From the NCBI GenBank assembly GCA_902584915.1, contig CACIBQ010000003.1, forward strand, positions 1 to 51,201: a stretch of 51,201 bases of DNA, read 5' to 3'. The notes under the pieces are model-generated. The model saw only the letters and a list, made by a program, of their open reading frames with translations. It was not told where the DNA came from and made no database searches. The DNA is from an uncultured Pelagibacteraceae bacterium. Its GTDB lineage: Bacteria > Pseudomonadota > Alphaproteobacteria > Pelagibacterales > Pelagibacteraceae. Of the stretch, positions 24,804 to 33,712 are shown in pieces. How positions within the stretch are numbered: position 1 is the first letter of the stretch; the number at the start of each line of letters is the position of its first letter. The translations under genes and the position numbers were made by a program.

Positions 24804-27460
24804 TGAAAAAACTAATTTTTAATTTTAAATCAAAAGAAACAAAAAAATTAAAAAGTCCTAAAAATATTTTGGGAGGCAAAGGCAAAAATCTTGCTGAAAT
24901 GGGTCGATTGGGATTACCAGTTCCTCCTGGTTTTACAATTTCTACAGAAGTATGTCATTTATTTTATAAAAATAAAAAAAAATTAAATTCAAATATTATT
25001 AAAGAAATAAATAAAGAACTTACATTAATAGAAAAAGAGGCAAAAAAGAAATTTGGAGATTTGAAAAACCCTCTGTTAGTGTCAGTTAGATCAGGTGCTA
25101 GAGTATCTATGCCAGGCATGATGGATACTATTTTAAATTTAGGTCTTAACGATCATACAGTTATTGCTCTTGCAAAAAAAACTTCAAATATGAGGTTTGC
25201 CAAAGATAGTTATAGAAGATTTATTCAAATGTTTTCCACTGTAGTTTTGGGTGTTGAAAGTTATTTTTTTGAGGAATTAATTGATAATTATAAACTAACA
25301 AAAGGTGTTCTCCTTGACACAGAATTGGACGAACATGATTGGGATAATTTAATTAAAGATTTTAAAATTTTAGTTAGGGAAAAAACAAAAAAAGAATTCC
25401 CACAAAATGTTAAAAACCAATTAATTGGAGCTATTTGCTCTGTATTTTTATCTTGGGAAAGTCATAGAGCAAAAGTTTATAGAAAAATAAATCATATCCC
25501 TTCAGATTGGGGAACAGCTGTGAATGTACAATCAATGGTTTTTGGAAACATGGGTGATGATTGTGCTACTGGAGTTGTATTTACAAGAAATCCATCTGAT
25601 GGTGCCAAAGACATTTATGGTGAATATTTGATTAATGCCCAAGGAGAGGATGTGGTTGCTGGCACTAGAACACCTCAACACATAACAAAAAAAGCTAGAA
25701 CAAATTCTAAGGATAAAAAACCTTCTATGGAAGAAGCAATGCCAGCAGTCTATAAAAAATTGAAAAATATTTTGTTAAAATTAGAAAAATATTACAAAGA
25801 TATGCAGGATGTAGAATTTACAGTTGAGAATAAAATTTTATGGATGCTACAAACTAGATCTGGGAAAAGAACAGCAAAATCATCAGTTAAAATTGCAGTC
25901 GATATGGTTAAGGAAAAATTAATTTCTAAAAAGGAAGCTGTTTTAAGATTAGATCCAAATTCTTTAGATGCTTTGTTGCATCCAACTTTAGATGAAAATG
26001 CAGAAATAAATGTAATTGCAAAAGGATTACCAGCTTCACCTGGTGCGGCAAGCGGGAAAGTTGTATTTACATCTGATGAAGCAGAAAGATTAAACGGAAT
26101 GATGCAAAATACTATATTAGTTAGAGTAGAGACTTCACCAGAAGATATTCATGGAATGCATGCAGCAAAAGGAATACTGACAGCTAGGGGAGGAATGACA
26201 AGTCACGCAGCTGTAGTTGCAAGAGGAATGGGTCGTCCATGCGTTTCAGGCTCAAGTGAAATTGAAATAGATTATGAGGGTAAGATTTTTAAAACAAAAA
26301 ATACTACAGTTAAAGAAGGAGACGTAATTACCATTGATGGCTCAACAGGAAATATTATTATTGGAGAGGTAAAAACAGTAAAACCAGAAATATCTGGTGA
26401 TTTTTCTAAATTAATGAGCTGGGCCGATGGTTTTAGAAAATTAAAAGTAAGAACAAACTCTGAAACTCCCTTGGATAGCAAAGTCGCTAAAGACTTTGGT
26501 GCAGAGGGTATTGGTCTATGTAGAACCGAACATATGTTTTTTGATGAAGAAAGAATATTATCAGTTAGAGAAATGATACTCTCAAAATCAAAAGAGGATA
26601 GAGCTATTGCATTAGATAAGCTGCTTCCACATCAAAAGGAAGATTTTTTTGAAATATTTAAAATTATGCAAGGATTACCGGTTACAGTAAGATTATTAGA
26701 TCCACCTCTTCACGAGTTTTTGCCTAAAAGTAATAAAGAAATAGAAGACGTAGCAAATTCAATAAAATTAACAAAGAACGAAATTCAAGCAAGAATTATA
26801 GAACTTCATGAACAAAATCCAATGTTAGGACATAGAGGATGTAGATTAGGTATTTCTTTTCCAGAAATATACGAAATGCAATGCAGAGCTATATTTGAAG
26901 CACTAATTGAATTGAAAAAAAATAAAATAAAATCTGCATTTCCAGAGATAATGATACCTTTAGTTTCAACAGAAGCAGAAATAAAAATTATGAAAAATCT
27001 TGTTATTAGAACAGCAAAAAAAGTTCAAGATGTACACAAAATAAAAATAGATTTTTTGGTCGGTACAATGATCGAATTACCACGCGCAGCTATTAGAGCT
27101 AATGAAATTGCAAAACATGCAGAGTTTTTTAGCTTTGGAACTAACGATTTAACCCAAACTACCTTTGGCATCAGTAGAGATGATAGTGGTAAATTTTTAA
27201 ATGATTATATTGAAAACAAAATATTTGATATAGATCCTTTTGTATCTATTGATGATGGAGTAGGAGATCTTATAAAAATCGCATCTGAAAAAGGAAAAAA
27301 ACAAAACAAAAAAATAAAATTAGGAATTTGTGGAGAACATGGTGGAGATCCAAAGAGTATACATTTGTGTTCTAAGATAGGTCTTAACTATGTATCTTGT
27401 TCACCTTATAGAGTTCCAATAGCAAGATTAGCCGCCGCACAAGCAGAGTTAATTAAATAA
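24803..27460 (+). CDS. ppdK: Pyruvate, phosphate dikinase
   Basis: GGKGKNLAEMGRLGLPVPPGFTIST; ARGGMTSHAAVVARGMGRPCVSG; GICGEHGGDP. Confidence 0.98.
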   Translation: MKKLIFNFKSKETKKLKSPKNILGGKGKNLAEMGRLGLPVPPGFTISTEVCHLFYKNKKKLNSNIIKEINKELTLIEKEAKKKFGDLKNPLLVSVRSGARVSMPGMMDTILNLGLNDHTVIALAKKTSNMRFAKDSYRRFIQMFSTVVLGVESYFFEELIDNYKLTKGVLLDTELDEHDWDNLIKDFKILVREKTKKEFPQNVKNQLIGAICSVFLSWESHRAKVYRKINHIPSDWGTAVNVQSMVFGNMGDDCATGVVFTRNPSDGAKDIYGEYLINAQGEDVVAGTRTPQHITKKARTNSKDKKPSMEEAMPAVYKKLKNILLKLEKYYKDMQDVEFTVENKILWMLQTRSGKRTAKSSVKIAVDMVKEKLISKKEAVLRLDPNSLDALLHPTLDENAEINVIAKGLPASPGAASGKVVFTSDEAERLNGMMQNTILVRVETSPEDIHGMHAAKGILTARGGMTSHAAVVARGMGRPCVSGSSEIEIDYEGKIFKTKNTTVKEGDVITIDGSTGNIIIGEVKTVKPEISGDFSKLMSWADGFRKLKVRTNSETPLDSKVAKDFGAEGIGLCRTEHMFFDEERILSVREMILSKSKEDRAIALDKLLPHQKEDFFEIFKIMQGLPVTVRLLDPPLHEFLPKSNKEIEDVANSIKLTKNEIQARIIELHEQNPMLGHRGCRLGISFPEIYEMQCRAIFEALIELKKNKIKSAFPEIMIPLVSTEAEIKIMKNLVIRTAKKVQDVHKIKIDFLVGTMIELPRAAIRANEIAKHAEFFSFGTNDLTQTTFGISRDDSGKFLNDYIENKIFDIDPFVSIDDGVGDLIKIASEKGKKQNKKIKLGICGEHGGDPKSIHLCSKIGLNYVSCSPYRVPIARLAAAQAELIK

Positions 27461-27463
27461 TTA

Positions 27464-28306
27464 TTAAATTAATAAGCTCGAATCAAAACTTTTTGAACTG
27501 TGAGTTATTGAACCAATAGATATACGATCAATTCCCGTTATTGAAATTTTACTTATATTTTTTAAGTTAGCATTACCTGAATATTCAGTCTCATATTTAT
27601 TTTTACAAAGTTTCAAAGATTTTTTAAGTTGTTTGATACTCATGTTGTCAAAAAGTATTCTTTTAAATTTGAGTCCTAAAACTTGCTTTAGCTGTTTTAT
27701 ATTTTCTATTTCTACAGTGATTGTTTTTTTTGTTTTTTTTGCTTTCTTAATTAAACTTTCTAAATTGGCACTTAAAGAAATATGGTTTTCTTTAATTAAA
27801 ATTTCATCACTCAAATTAAATCTATGATTATATCCACCGCCTTTTTTAACTGCATATTTTTCAAGCAGTCTAAGATTAGGACTTGTTTTTCTTGTACAAC
27901 ATATTTTAGTTTTATTTTGAACTTTTTTTACGAATTTGTTTGTTATAGTTGAAATTCCTGATGCATGATTAAGAAAGTTAAGTGCAGTTCTTTCAGCTAT
28001 TAAAATAGTTTTAGTTTTTGCAGTAATATTAGCGATTACTTGATTTTTTTTTATTTTTTTTCCATCCTTAATTCTTGGACTAAAAACCACCTCTTTTCCA
28101 ATTAATTTAAAAGCTGCCTTACAAAAATTTAAGCCAGAAATAATTCCATTTTGTTTTGATATTATCCTAGCTGTTATAATTTTATTTTTATAACTAATTA
28201 AATTAGTTGTTATATCTCCTTTTGGAGATAAGTCCTCCATTAAGGCTTTCTTAACTATCTTATTAATATATTTTTGATTTATTTTTTCCACTGATCTAAC
28301 GACCAA
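27464..28306 (-). CDS. nadC: Nicotinate-nucleotide pyrophosphorylase (quinolinate phosphoribosyltransferase)
   Basis: EDLSPKGDITT; RTALNFLNHASGIST; TRKTSPNLRLLEKYAVKKGGGYNHRFNLSD. Confidence 0.95.
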   Translation of the reverse strand: MVVRSVEKINQKYINKIVKKALMEDLSPKGDITTNLISYKNKIITARIISKQNGIISGLNFCKAAFKLIGKEVVFSPRIKDGKKIKKNQVIANITAKTKTILIAERTALNFLNHASGISTITNKFVKKVQNKTKICCTRKTSPNLRLLEKYAVKKGGGYNHRFNLSDEILIKENHISLSANLESLIKKAKKTKKTITVEIENIKQLKQVLGLKFKRILFDNMSIKQLKKSLKLCKNKYETEYSGNANLKNISKISITGIDRISIGSITHSSKSFDSSLLI

Positions 28307-29285
28307 TTTTTGTCATTCTCTCCACAGACTTTCTTGCTTTTTGTATAGTAATATCATCCATGATTACCTCATTTTTTTCATTTTCTAAAGTATCAAGAAT
28401 TTTTGGAAGTGTTATTTTTTTCATATGGGGACAAAGATTGCAAGGTCTTATGAATTCAACATTAGGATTGTCTATTTGAACATTATCACTCATTGAACAT
28501 TCCGTTACCATCATTACTTTTTTAGGCTGTTTATCCTTAACATATTTTATCATCCCGCTTGTAGACCCAGTAAAATCACTTGCTTGAATTACATCAGGTG
28601 GGCATTCAGGGTGTGCAATAATTTTTATTCCTGGGTTATTTTTTCTAATTTCATTTATTTCTTCATCGTTAAATTTTTCATGCACTTCGCATGTTCCTTT
28701 CCAAGAAATAATTTCAACATCTGTTTTCGAGGCAACATATTTAGCCAAATAGTCATCTGGTAAAAATATAACTCTTTTAACACCTAAAGAATTTACAATT
28801 TTAACTGCATTAGCTGATGTGCAACAAACATCTGTCTCTGCTTTAACATCTGCAGATGTATTTACATACGAAACAACAGGTACATCTGGATATTGTTTTT
28901 TTAAATTTCTAACGTCTTCTCCTGTTATTGATGATGATAAAGAGCAACCGGCTCTCATATCTGGTAATAACACTTTTTTATTTGGACTCATTAATTTCGC
29001 TGTTTCAGCCATGAAATGAACTCCGCACATAACAATTATATCAGCTTTTGTTTTTGCGGCTTCAACTGCCAATGCAAGAGAGTCTGCTGAAAAGTCAGAT
29101 ATACCGTGATAAATTTCTGGCGTTTGATAATTGTGCGCAAGTATGACTGCATTCTTTTCTTTCTTTAATTTATTTATTTTATAAATGTAAGGAGCATGAG
29201 TAGTCCATTCAATTTCTGGTACAGTAGCCGATATTTTTTGATAGATTGGATCAGTTACCTTTTTTATTTCTGCAGACATTTCCAT
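28296..29285 (-). CDS. nadA: Quinolinate synthase
   Basis: AVILAHNYQTPEIYHGISDF; VMCGVHFMAETAKLMSPNKKVLLPD; HPECPPDV. Confidence 0.96.
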   Translation of the reverse strand: MEMSAEIKKVTDPIYQKISATVPEIEWTTHAPYIYKINKLKKEKNAVILAHNYQTPEIYHGISDFSADSLALAVEAAKTKADIIVMCGVHFMAETAKLMSPNKKVLLPDMRAGCSLSSSITGEDVRNLKKQYPDVPVVSYVNTSADVKAETDVCCTSANAVKIVNSLGVKRVIFLPDDYLAKYVASKTDVEIISWKGTCEVHEKFNDEEINEIRKNNPGIKIIAHPECPPDVIQASDFTGSTSGMIKYVKDKQPKKVMMVTECSMSDNVQIDNPNVEFIRPCNLCPHMKKITLPKILDTLENEKNEVIMDDITIQKARKSVERMTKIGR

Positions 29286-29345
29286 AATAAAAACTTATCA
29301 ACTTGAAATAGAATTGTCATTCATTTAATCTGACGCATATTTTAA

Positions 29346-29431
29346 GCGGTCATGCTGAAACTGGTAGACAGGCACGGTTGAGGGCCGTGTGGGCCTAGCC
29401 CATGAGAGTTCGAGTCTCTCTGACCGCACCA
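29346..29431 (+). tRNA. tRNA-Leu(GAG), CCA encoded
   Basis: Class II tRNA with long variable arm; acceptor GCGGTCA/TGACCGC; anticodon arm CACGG-TTGAGGG-CCGTG; T arm GAGAG-TTCGAGT-CTCTC. Confidence 0.95.
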
Positions 29432-29441
29432 AAATTTAAAA

Positions 29442-29606
29442 GGGGCGTTCTGTTGCCAGGTGCCCCGAACCCCGTAACTTAATTAATAAATTAATTAAGC
29501 TGCAAGTGCATAACTTTCGTTAGCATTTATAAAATTGCCCATTAAGGCGGAACAATACCTGACGAAAGAATAACTTTTAGTCACCCGTCGATCCTAATTC
29601 ACCCCC
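29442..29606 (-). ncRNA. ssrA: tmRNA coding piece (tRNA-like 5' strand, tag reading frame, pseudoknot/terminal stem); 3' boundary approximate
   Basis: Starts GGGGGTGAATTAGGATCGACGGG; tag at 29495..29524; ends at stem GGGGC...GCCCC followed by TTTT. Confidence 0.85.
29495..29524 (-). other. tmRNA proteolysis tag reading frame ANESYALAA-stop (plus non-encoded first Ala)
   Basis: gct aac gaa agt tat gca ctt gca gct taa on the minus strand; C-terminal ALAA is typical of SsrA degrons. Confidence 0.9.
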
Positions 29607-29618
29607 ATAAGTTGAAAA

Positions 29619-29698
29619 TGGTGGAGGTGGTGGGTACTGCCCCCACGTCCGTAATGGTTATTACGAAATTCGTTTATCGTCATAGTTGGAAAACCAAC
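29619..29698 (-). ncRNA. ssrA: tmRNA acceptor piece (3' half, ends CCA); outer boundary approximate
   Basis: 5' hairpin GTTGG-TTTT-CCAAC; T arm GTGGG-GGCAGTA-CCCAC; acceptor strand CACCTCC + ACCA. Confidence 0.85.
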
Positions 29699-29702
29699 AT
29701 TA

Positions 29703-29732
29703 ATAATATAAAACCAATTTTGAGAGATTCAA
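29703..29732 (-). promoter_or_regulatory. Putative promoter of ssrA: TTGAAT-N18-TATTAT
   Basis: Located just upstream (minus strand) of the acceptor-piece 5' hairpin. Confidence 0.4.
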
Positions 29733-29742
29733 TAATTTATTC

Positions 29743-30690
29743 ATGAAACTAACTAATGAGCAATCCCAAGAAATAAAAGATCAACAATCGCAAGAAAATA
29801 AAACAAAAAGGGCTACAGCGCCAGAGCTTGAAAAAATCCTTTATAATGCAATACCTATATTAGATCATGGATTTATTAGAGTGGTAGATTATATGGGCGA
29901 TGATACCTCTATAGTCCAAGCCGCAAGAGTCTCATATGGAAAAGGGACAAAAAAAGTTTCAACTGATGCAGGACTAATTAAATATTTAATGAGACATTGG
30001 CATAGCACTCCTTTTGAAATGTGCGAGATTAAATATCACGTAAAATTACCAATATTTATAGCAAGGCAATGGATTAGACATAGAACAGCGAATGTTAATG
30101 AGTATTCAGCAAGGTATTCTATATTAGATAAAGAATTTTATTTACCAGATCCAAAACATCTAGCCGCACAATCACAAAGCAACAGACAGGGAAGAGGTGA
30201 AATTCTTGAAGGTGAAAAAGCAAAACAAGTTTTAGATCTTTTAAAAGGAGATGCTGAGCAAACTTATAATAACTATGAAATGATGTTAAATGAAAGATAT
30301 GATGGATCAGTTATTAACGAAAATGTTGCTGGTCTAGCCAGAGAACTTGCGAGAATGAACTTAACATTAAATACTTATACGCAATGGTATTGGAAAACTG
30401 ATTTATTAAATTTAATGAATTTTTTGAGACTTAGAGCAGATCAACACGCTCAATATGAAATAAGAGCATATGCAGACTCAATGCTTGATACCCTTAAAAA
30501 ATGGGTTCCTATAACTTATGAAGCGTTTATGGATTATAGAGTCGGAGGTACGGAGGTTTCAGCTAAAGGAAAGTTGGTTATTCAAAAACTAATTAAGGGC
30601 GAAAAGATTTTAATGGAGGACTCTGGTCTATCAAAAAGAGAGTGGAACGAACTAATGGAAGCTTTTAGTCTTAAAGATAAGTTGATTTAA
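29743..30690 (+). CDS. thyX: Flavin-dependent thymidylate synthase ThyX
   Basis: ThyX motif [14 protein letters not shown]. Confidence 0.96.
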   Translation: MKLTNEQSQEIKDQQSQENKTKRATAPELEKILYNAIPILDHGFIRVVDYMGDDTSIVQAARVSYGKGTKKVSTDAGLIKYLMRHWHSTPFEMCEIKYHVKLPIFIARQWIRHRTANVNEYSARYSILDKEFYLPDPKHLAAQSQSNRQGRGEILEGEKAKQVLDLLKGDAEQTYNNYEMMLNERYDGSVINENVAGLARELARMNLTLNTYTQWYWKTDLLNLMNFLRLRADQHAQYEIRAYADSMLDTLKKWVPITYEAFMDYRVGGTEVSAKGKLVIQKLIKGEKILMEDSGLSKREWNELMEAFSLKDKLI

Positions 30691-31462
30691 TTTTTTCAGC
30701 AAAGCTTGTGTAAATTTTTGATATTTCATGATCAGGTTTACTCTCAACTATCGGTGAACCCATATCTCCTTGTTTTCCAACTTCAGGATTAATTGGAATT
30801 TCACCCAAAAATTCTTTCTGAAATTCTTCTGCAGTTTTTTTAACACCGCCTTCGCCAAAAATTGCATATTTTTTTCCATCATCTCCAATAAAGTGACTCA
30901 TGTTATCAATCAAACCAATTATTTTTACTTTAAGTTTATCAAACATTTTTATTCCTCTTTTTACATCTTGAAGAGCAATTTCTTGTGGAGTTGATATTAT
31001 TATTACTCCATCCATACTTATTTCTTGAGCAAAAGTTAATTGTGTATCTCCTGTTCCTGGCGGCATATCGATAATTATAAAATCTAAATCTTTCCAGGCT
31101 ACTTTTTGAGTAAAAGTTTTTATTGCAGATGTTACCATTGGGCCACGCCAAATCATCGGTGTTTGTTCATCAGTTAAAAATCCTATAGACATACATTGAA
31201 TACCGTACTTTAAAATTGGTTTTAAAAACTGACCATCACTTTCAGGTTTTCCATTTATTGAAAATAATTTTGGTAATGAAGGACCATAAATATCGGCGTC
31301 CAATAATCCAACCTTGCAACCAATGTTTTTTAAAGCAATACTAAGGTTTGTTGCAAAAGTAGATTTGCCAACACCTCCTTTTGCACTTGATACTGCAATG
31401 GTGAACTTTGTTCCCTTAATAGGGTTTTTTTGAAAGCGTTTTTTTTCCAAATTTTCTTTCAT
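30671..31462 (-). CDS. mrp: Mrp/ApbC family P-loop iron-sulfur carrier ATPase
   Basis: [36 protein letters not shown]. Confidence 0.94.
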   Translation of the reverse strand: MKENLEKKRFQKNPIKGTKFTIAVSSAKGGVGKSTFATNLSIALKNIGCKVGLLDADIYGPSLPKLFSINGKPESDGQFLKPILKYGIQCMSIGFLTDEQTPMIWRGPMVTSAIKTFTQKVAWKDLDFIIIDMPPGTGDTQLTFAQEISMDGVIIISTPQEIALQDVKRGIKMFDKLKVKIIGLIDNMSHFIGDDGKKYAIFGEGGVKKTAEEFQKEFLGEIPINPEVGKQGDMGSPIVESKPDHEISKIYTSFAEKIKSTYL

Positions 31463-31546
31463 TGTGTCAATTAGACCTTATTTTCAATTATAAATAAAGG
31501 ATCATTACCTTGTTTTTGATTATAAACACATTATATACAATGTCTT

Positions 31547-32641
31547 ATGAACGATTTTAAAAATCAAAGTCCTTGGGGGACACCTCCAGGAGGCAACGGG
31601 AACGGAGATGGTGGATTTAGAAGAGGTCCAACACCTCCAAATATTGATGAAATCGTTAAAAATTTACAAAATAGAATTAATCGTTTTTTTCCAGGCGGAA
31701 GTTCTGGAAGCAAACCAATAATCCTAGCTTTAATTGTTGTTGTAATCTTGTGGGCGCTAAGCGGTCTATATAGAGTACTCCCAGATGAACAAGGTGTAGT
31801 TTTAAGATTTGGAAAGTTTGTAAAAACTACTCAACCAGGTTTAAATTACCATTTACCTATGCCAATTGAAAGTGTGTTAACTCCAAAAGTAACCAAAGTT
31901 AACAGAATGGATATTGGATTTAGATCTGAAAGAGATTCAGGATTTACATCGTCAAGTGTTGCAGATGTTCCAGAAGAAAGCCTAATGTTAACTGGAGATG
32001 AAAATATTGTTAATATAGATTTTTCAGTATTTTGGGTAATTAAAGATGCGGGAAAATTTTTATTTAAAATTCAAGATCCTCAAGGAACAGTCAAAGCTGC
32101 CGCAGAAACAGCAATGAGAGAAGTAATCGCAAGATCAGAAATTCAACCAATTTTAACAGAAGGAAGATCTCAAATAGAAATTGACACACAAGAAATTATT
32201 CAAAATATTTTAGATGAGTACAATTCTGGAATTCAAGTTACTCAAGTCCAAACACAAAAAGCTGACCCGCCAGATCAAGTTATTGATGCATTTAGAGATG
32301 TACAAGCAGCAAGAGCTGATATGGAAAGAGCAAAGAATGAAGCGGAAGCATATGCAAATGATGTAATACCAAGAGCAAGAGGAGACGCTGCTGTAATTCT
32401 ACAAGCTGCAGAAGCTTATAAAAAAGAAGTGGTTGCGAAAGCAGAGGGTGAAGCCAGTAGATTTTTAGCAATTTATAATGAATATAAAAATGCAAAAGCA
32501 GTCACACAAGAGAGAATGTATTTGGAAACTATGGAAAAAGTTTTAGCAGATATTGATAAAATTATAATTGATAAAAATTCTGGATCAGGAGTCGTTCCGT
32601 ATTTACCTCTTCCTGAACTTAAAAAAAAGGCGACTAATTAA
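31547..32641 (+). CDS. hflK: FtsH protease activity modulator HflK
   Basis: N-terminal Gly-rich region, one TM segment, SPFH/band 7 domain; followed by hflC. Confidence 0.95.
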   Translation: MNDFKNQSPWGTPPGGNGNGDGGFRRGPTPPNIDEIVKNLQNRINRFFPGGSSGSKPIILALIVVVILWALSGLYRVLPDEQGVVLRFGKFVKTTQPGLNYHLPMPIESVLTPKVTKVNRMDIGFRSERDSGFTSSSVADVPEESLMLTGDENIVNIDFSVFWVIKDAGKFLFKIQDPQGTVKAAAETAMREVIARSEIQPILTEGRSQIEIDTQEIIQNILDEYNSGIQVTQVQTQKADPPDQVIDAFRDVQAARADMERAKNEAEAYANDVIPRARGDAAVILQAAEAYKKEVVAKAEGEASRFLAIYNEYKNAKAVTQERMYLETMEKVLADIDKIIIDKNSGSGVVPYLPLPELKKKATN

Positions 32642-33510
32642 TGAAAAAATTTATAATACCACTAATTATTTTGATTATAGCAACTATTTTCTTTTCAGTA
32701 TTTATTGTTAAGGAAGTTAATCAAGCAATAGTTTTACAATTTGGAGATCCAAAAAGAATAATTATCAAACCAGGATTAAACTTTAAAATTCCATTTATTC
32801 AAAATGTAGTTTTCTTAGATAAAAGAATTTTAAATTTAGACACTCCTCCAGAAGAAGTGATTGCATCTGACCAAAAAAGATTAATAGTAGATGCGTTTGC
32901 AAGATTTCAAATAGTTGACCCATTAAAATTCTATATCTCAGTCGGTAATGAGAGGGTTGCAAGATCAAGATTGTCTACAATTATTAATTCAAGAATAAGA
33001 AGTGTTCTTGGTACACAAAGATTGCAAACATTATTATCAGCAGACAGAACTAATCAAATGACTTTAATACAAGCAGGAGTAAATAATGAAGCAGAGAACT
33101 TTGGTATCAAAATTGTAGATGTAAGAATTAAAAGAGCGGATCTTCCACAAGCAAATAGTGAAGCTATATATAAAAGAATGCAAACAGAAAGAGAAAGAGA
33201 AGCAAAAGAATTTAGAGCAAAAGGCGCAGAGATGGCGGCAGAAATAACGGCAAATGCAGATAAAGAAGTAACAGTAATTTTGGCAAATGCTGAAAAATCT
33301 TCTCAAATTTTAAAAGGAGAGGGAGATGGAAAAAGAAACAAAATTTTTGCTGATGCATTTGGGCAGGATCCAGAGTTCTTTGCTTTTTATAGAGCTATGC
33401 AGGCTTATGAAAAAGCTTTAATAGGTGGTGAAACTTCATTGATACTTTCACCTGATAGTGAGTTTTTTAAGTTTTTTGGAAATATAAAACAAAAATCAAA
33501 CCAGCAATAA
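32641..33510 (+). CDS. hflC: Protease modulator HflC
   Basis: VVKEVNQAIVLQFG-type start, SPFH domain, RSRLSTIINSRIRSVLG. Confidence 0.95.
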   Translation: MKKFIIPLIILIIATIFFSVFIVKEVNQAIVLQFGDPKRIIIKPGLNFKIPFIQNVVFLDKRILNLDTPPEEVIASDQKRLIVDAFARFQIVDPLKFYISVGNERVARSRLSTIINSRIRSVLGTQRLQTLLSADRTNQMTLIQAGVNNEAENFGIKIVDVRIKRADLPQANSEAIYKRMQTEREREAKEFRAKGAEMAAEITANADKEVTVILANAEKSSQILKGEGDGKRNKIFADAFGQDPEFFAFYRAMQAYEKALIGGETSLILSPDSEFFKFFGNIKQKSNQQ

Positions 33511-33520
33511 ATTTAAAAAC

Positions 33521-33712
33521 ATGAGAGAGCTTATTATAGCTTTTGGACTATTCCTTTTTATTGAAGGTATTTTATATGCCATATTTCCATCAAAAATGAA
33601 AAATATGCTATCTAAATTAAACCAAGTATCAGATTCACAATTAAGATCTGGAGGTTTGATTTTTGCAATTATAGGATTTGTTATAATTTGGTATTTAAAA
33701 AGCAATGTTTAA
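33521..33712 (+). CDS. Small DUF2065-family membrane protein
   Basis: Two TM segments, ~60 aa (FGLFLFIEGILYAIFP); located between hflC and degP. Confidence 0.82.
   Translation: MRELIIAFGLFLFIEGILYAIFPSKMKNMLSKLNQVSDSQLRSGGLIFAIIGFVIIWYLKSNV

Larger units (their letters stand above)
29442..29698 (-). ncRNA. ssrA: tmRNA (ssrA), circularly permuted two-piece form
   Basis: Minus strand: acceptor piece ...GTGGGGGCAGTACCCACCACCTCCACCA, 12-nt spacer TTTTCAACTTAT, then coding piece GGGGGTGAATTAGGATCGACGGGTGAC...; GGGGGTG pairs with CACCTCC; tag ORF GCT AAC GAA AGT TAT GCA CTT GCA GCT TAA. Confidence 0.92.

Noticed and set aside
29431-29700. Plus-strand structured RNA (6S-like or riboswitch upstream of thyX)
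   Set aside because: The reverse strand explains the whole segment as tmRNA: tag ORF, CCA end and acceptor complementarity.
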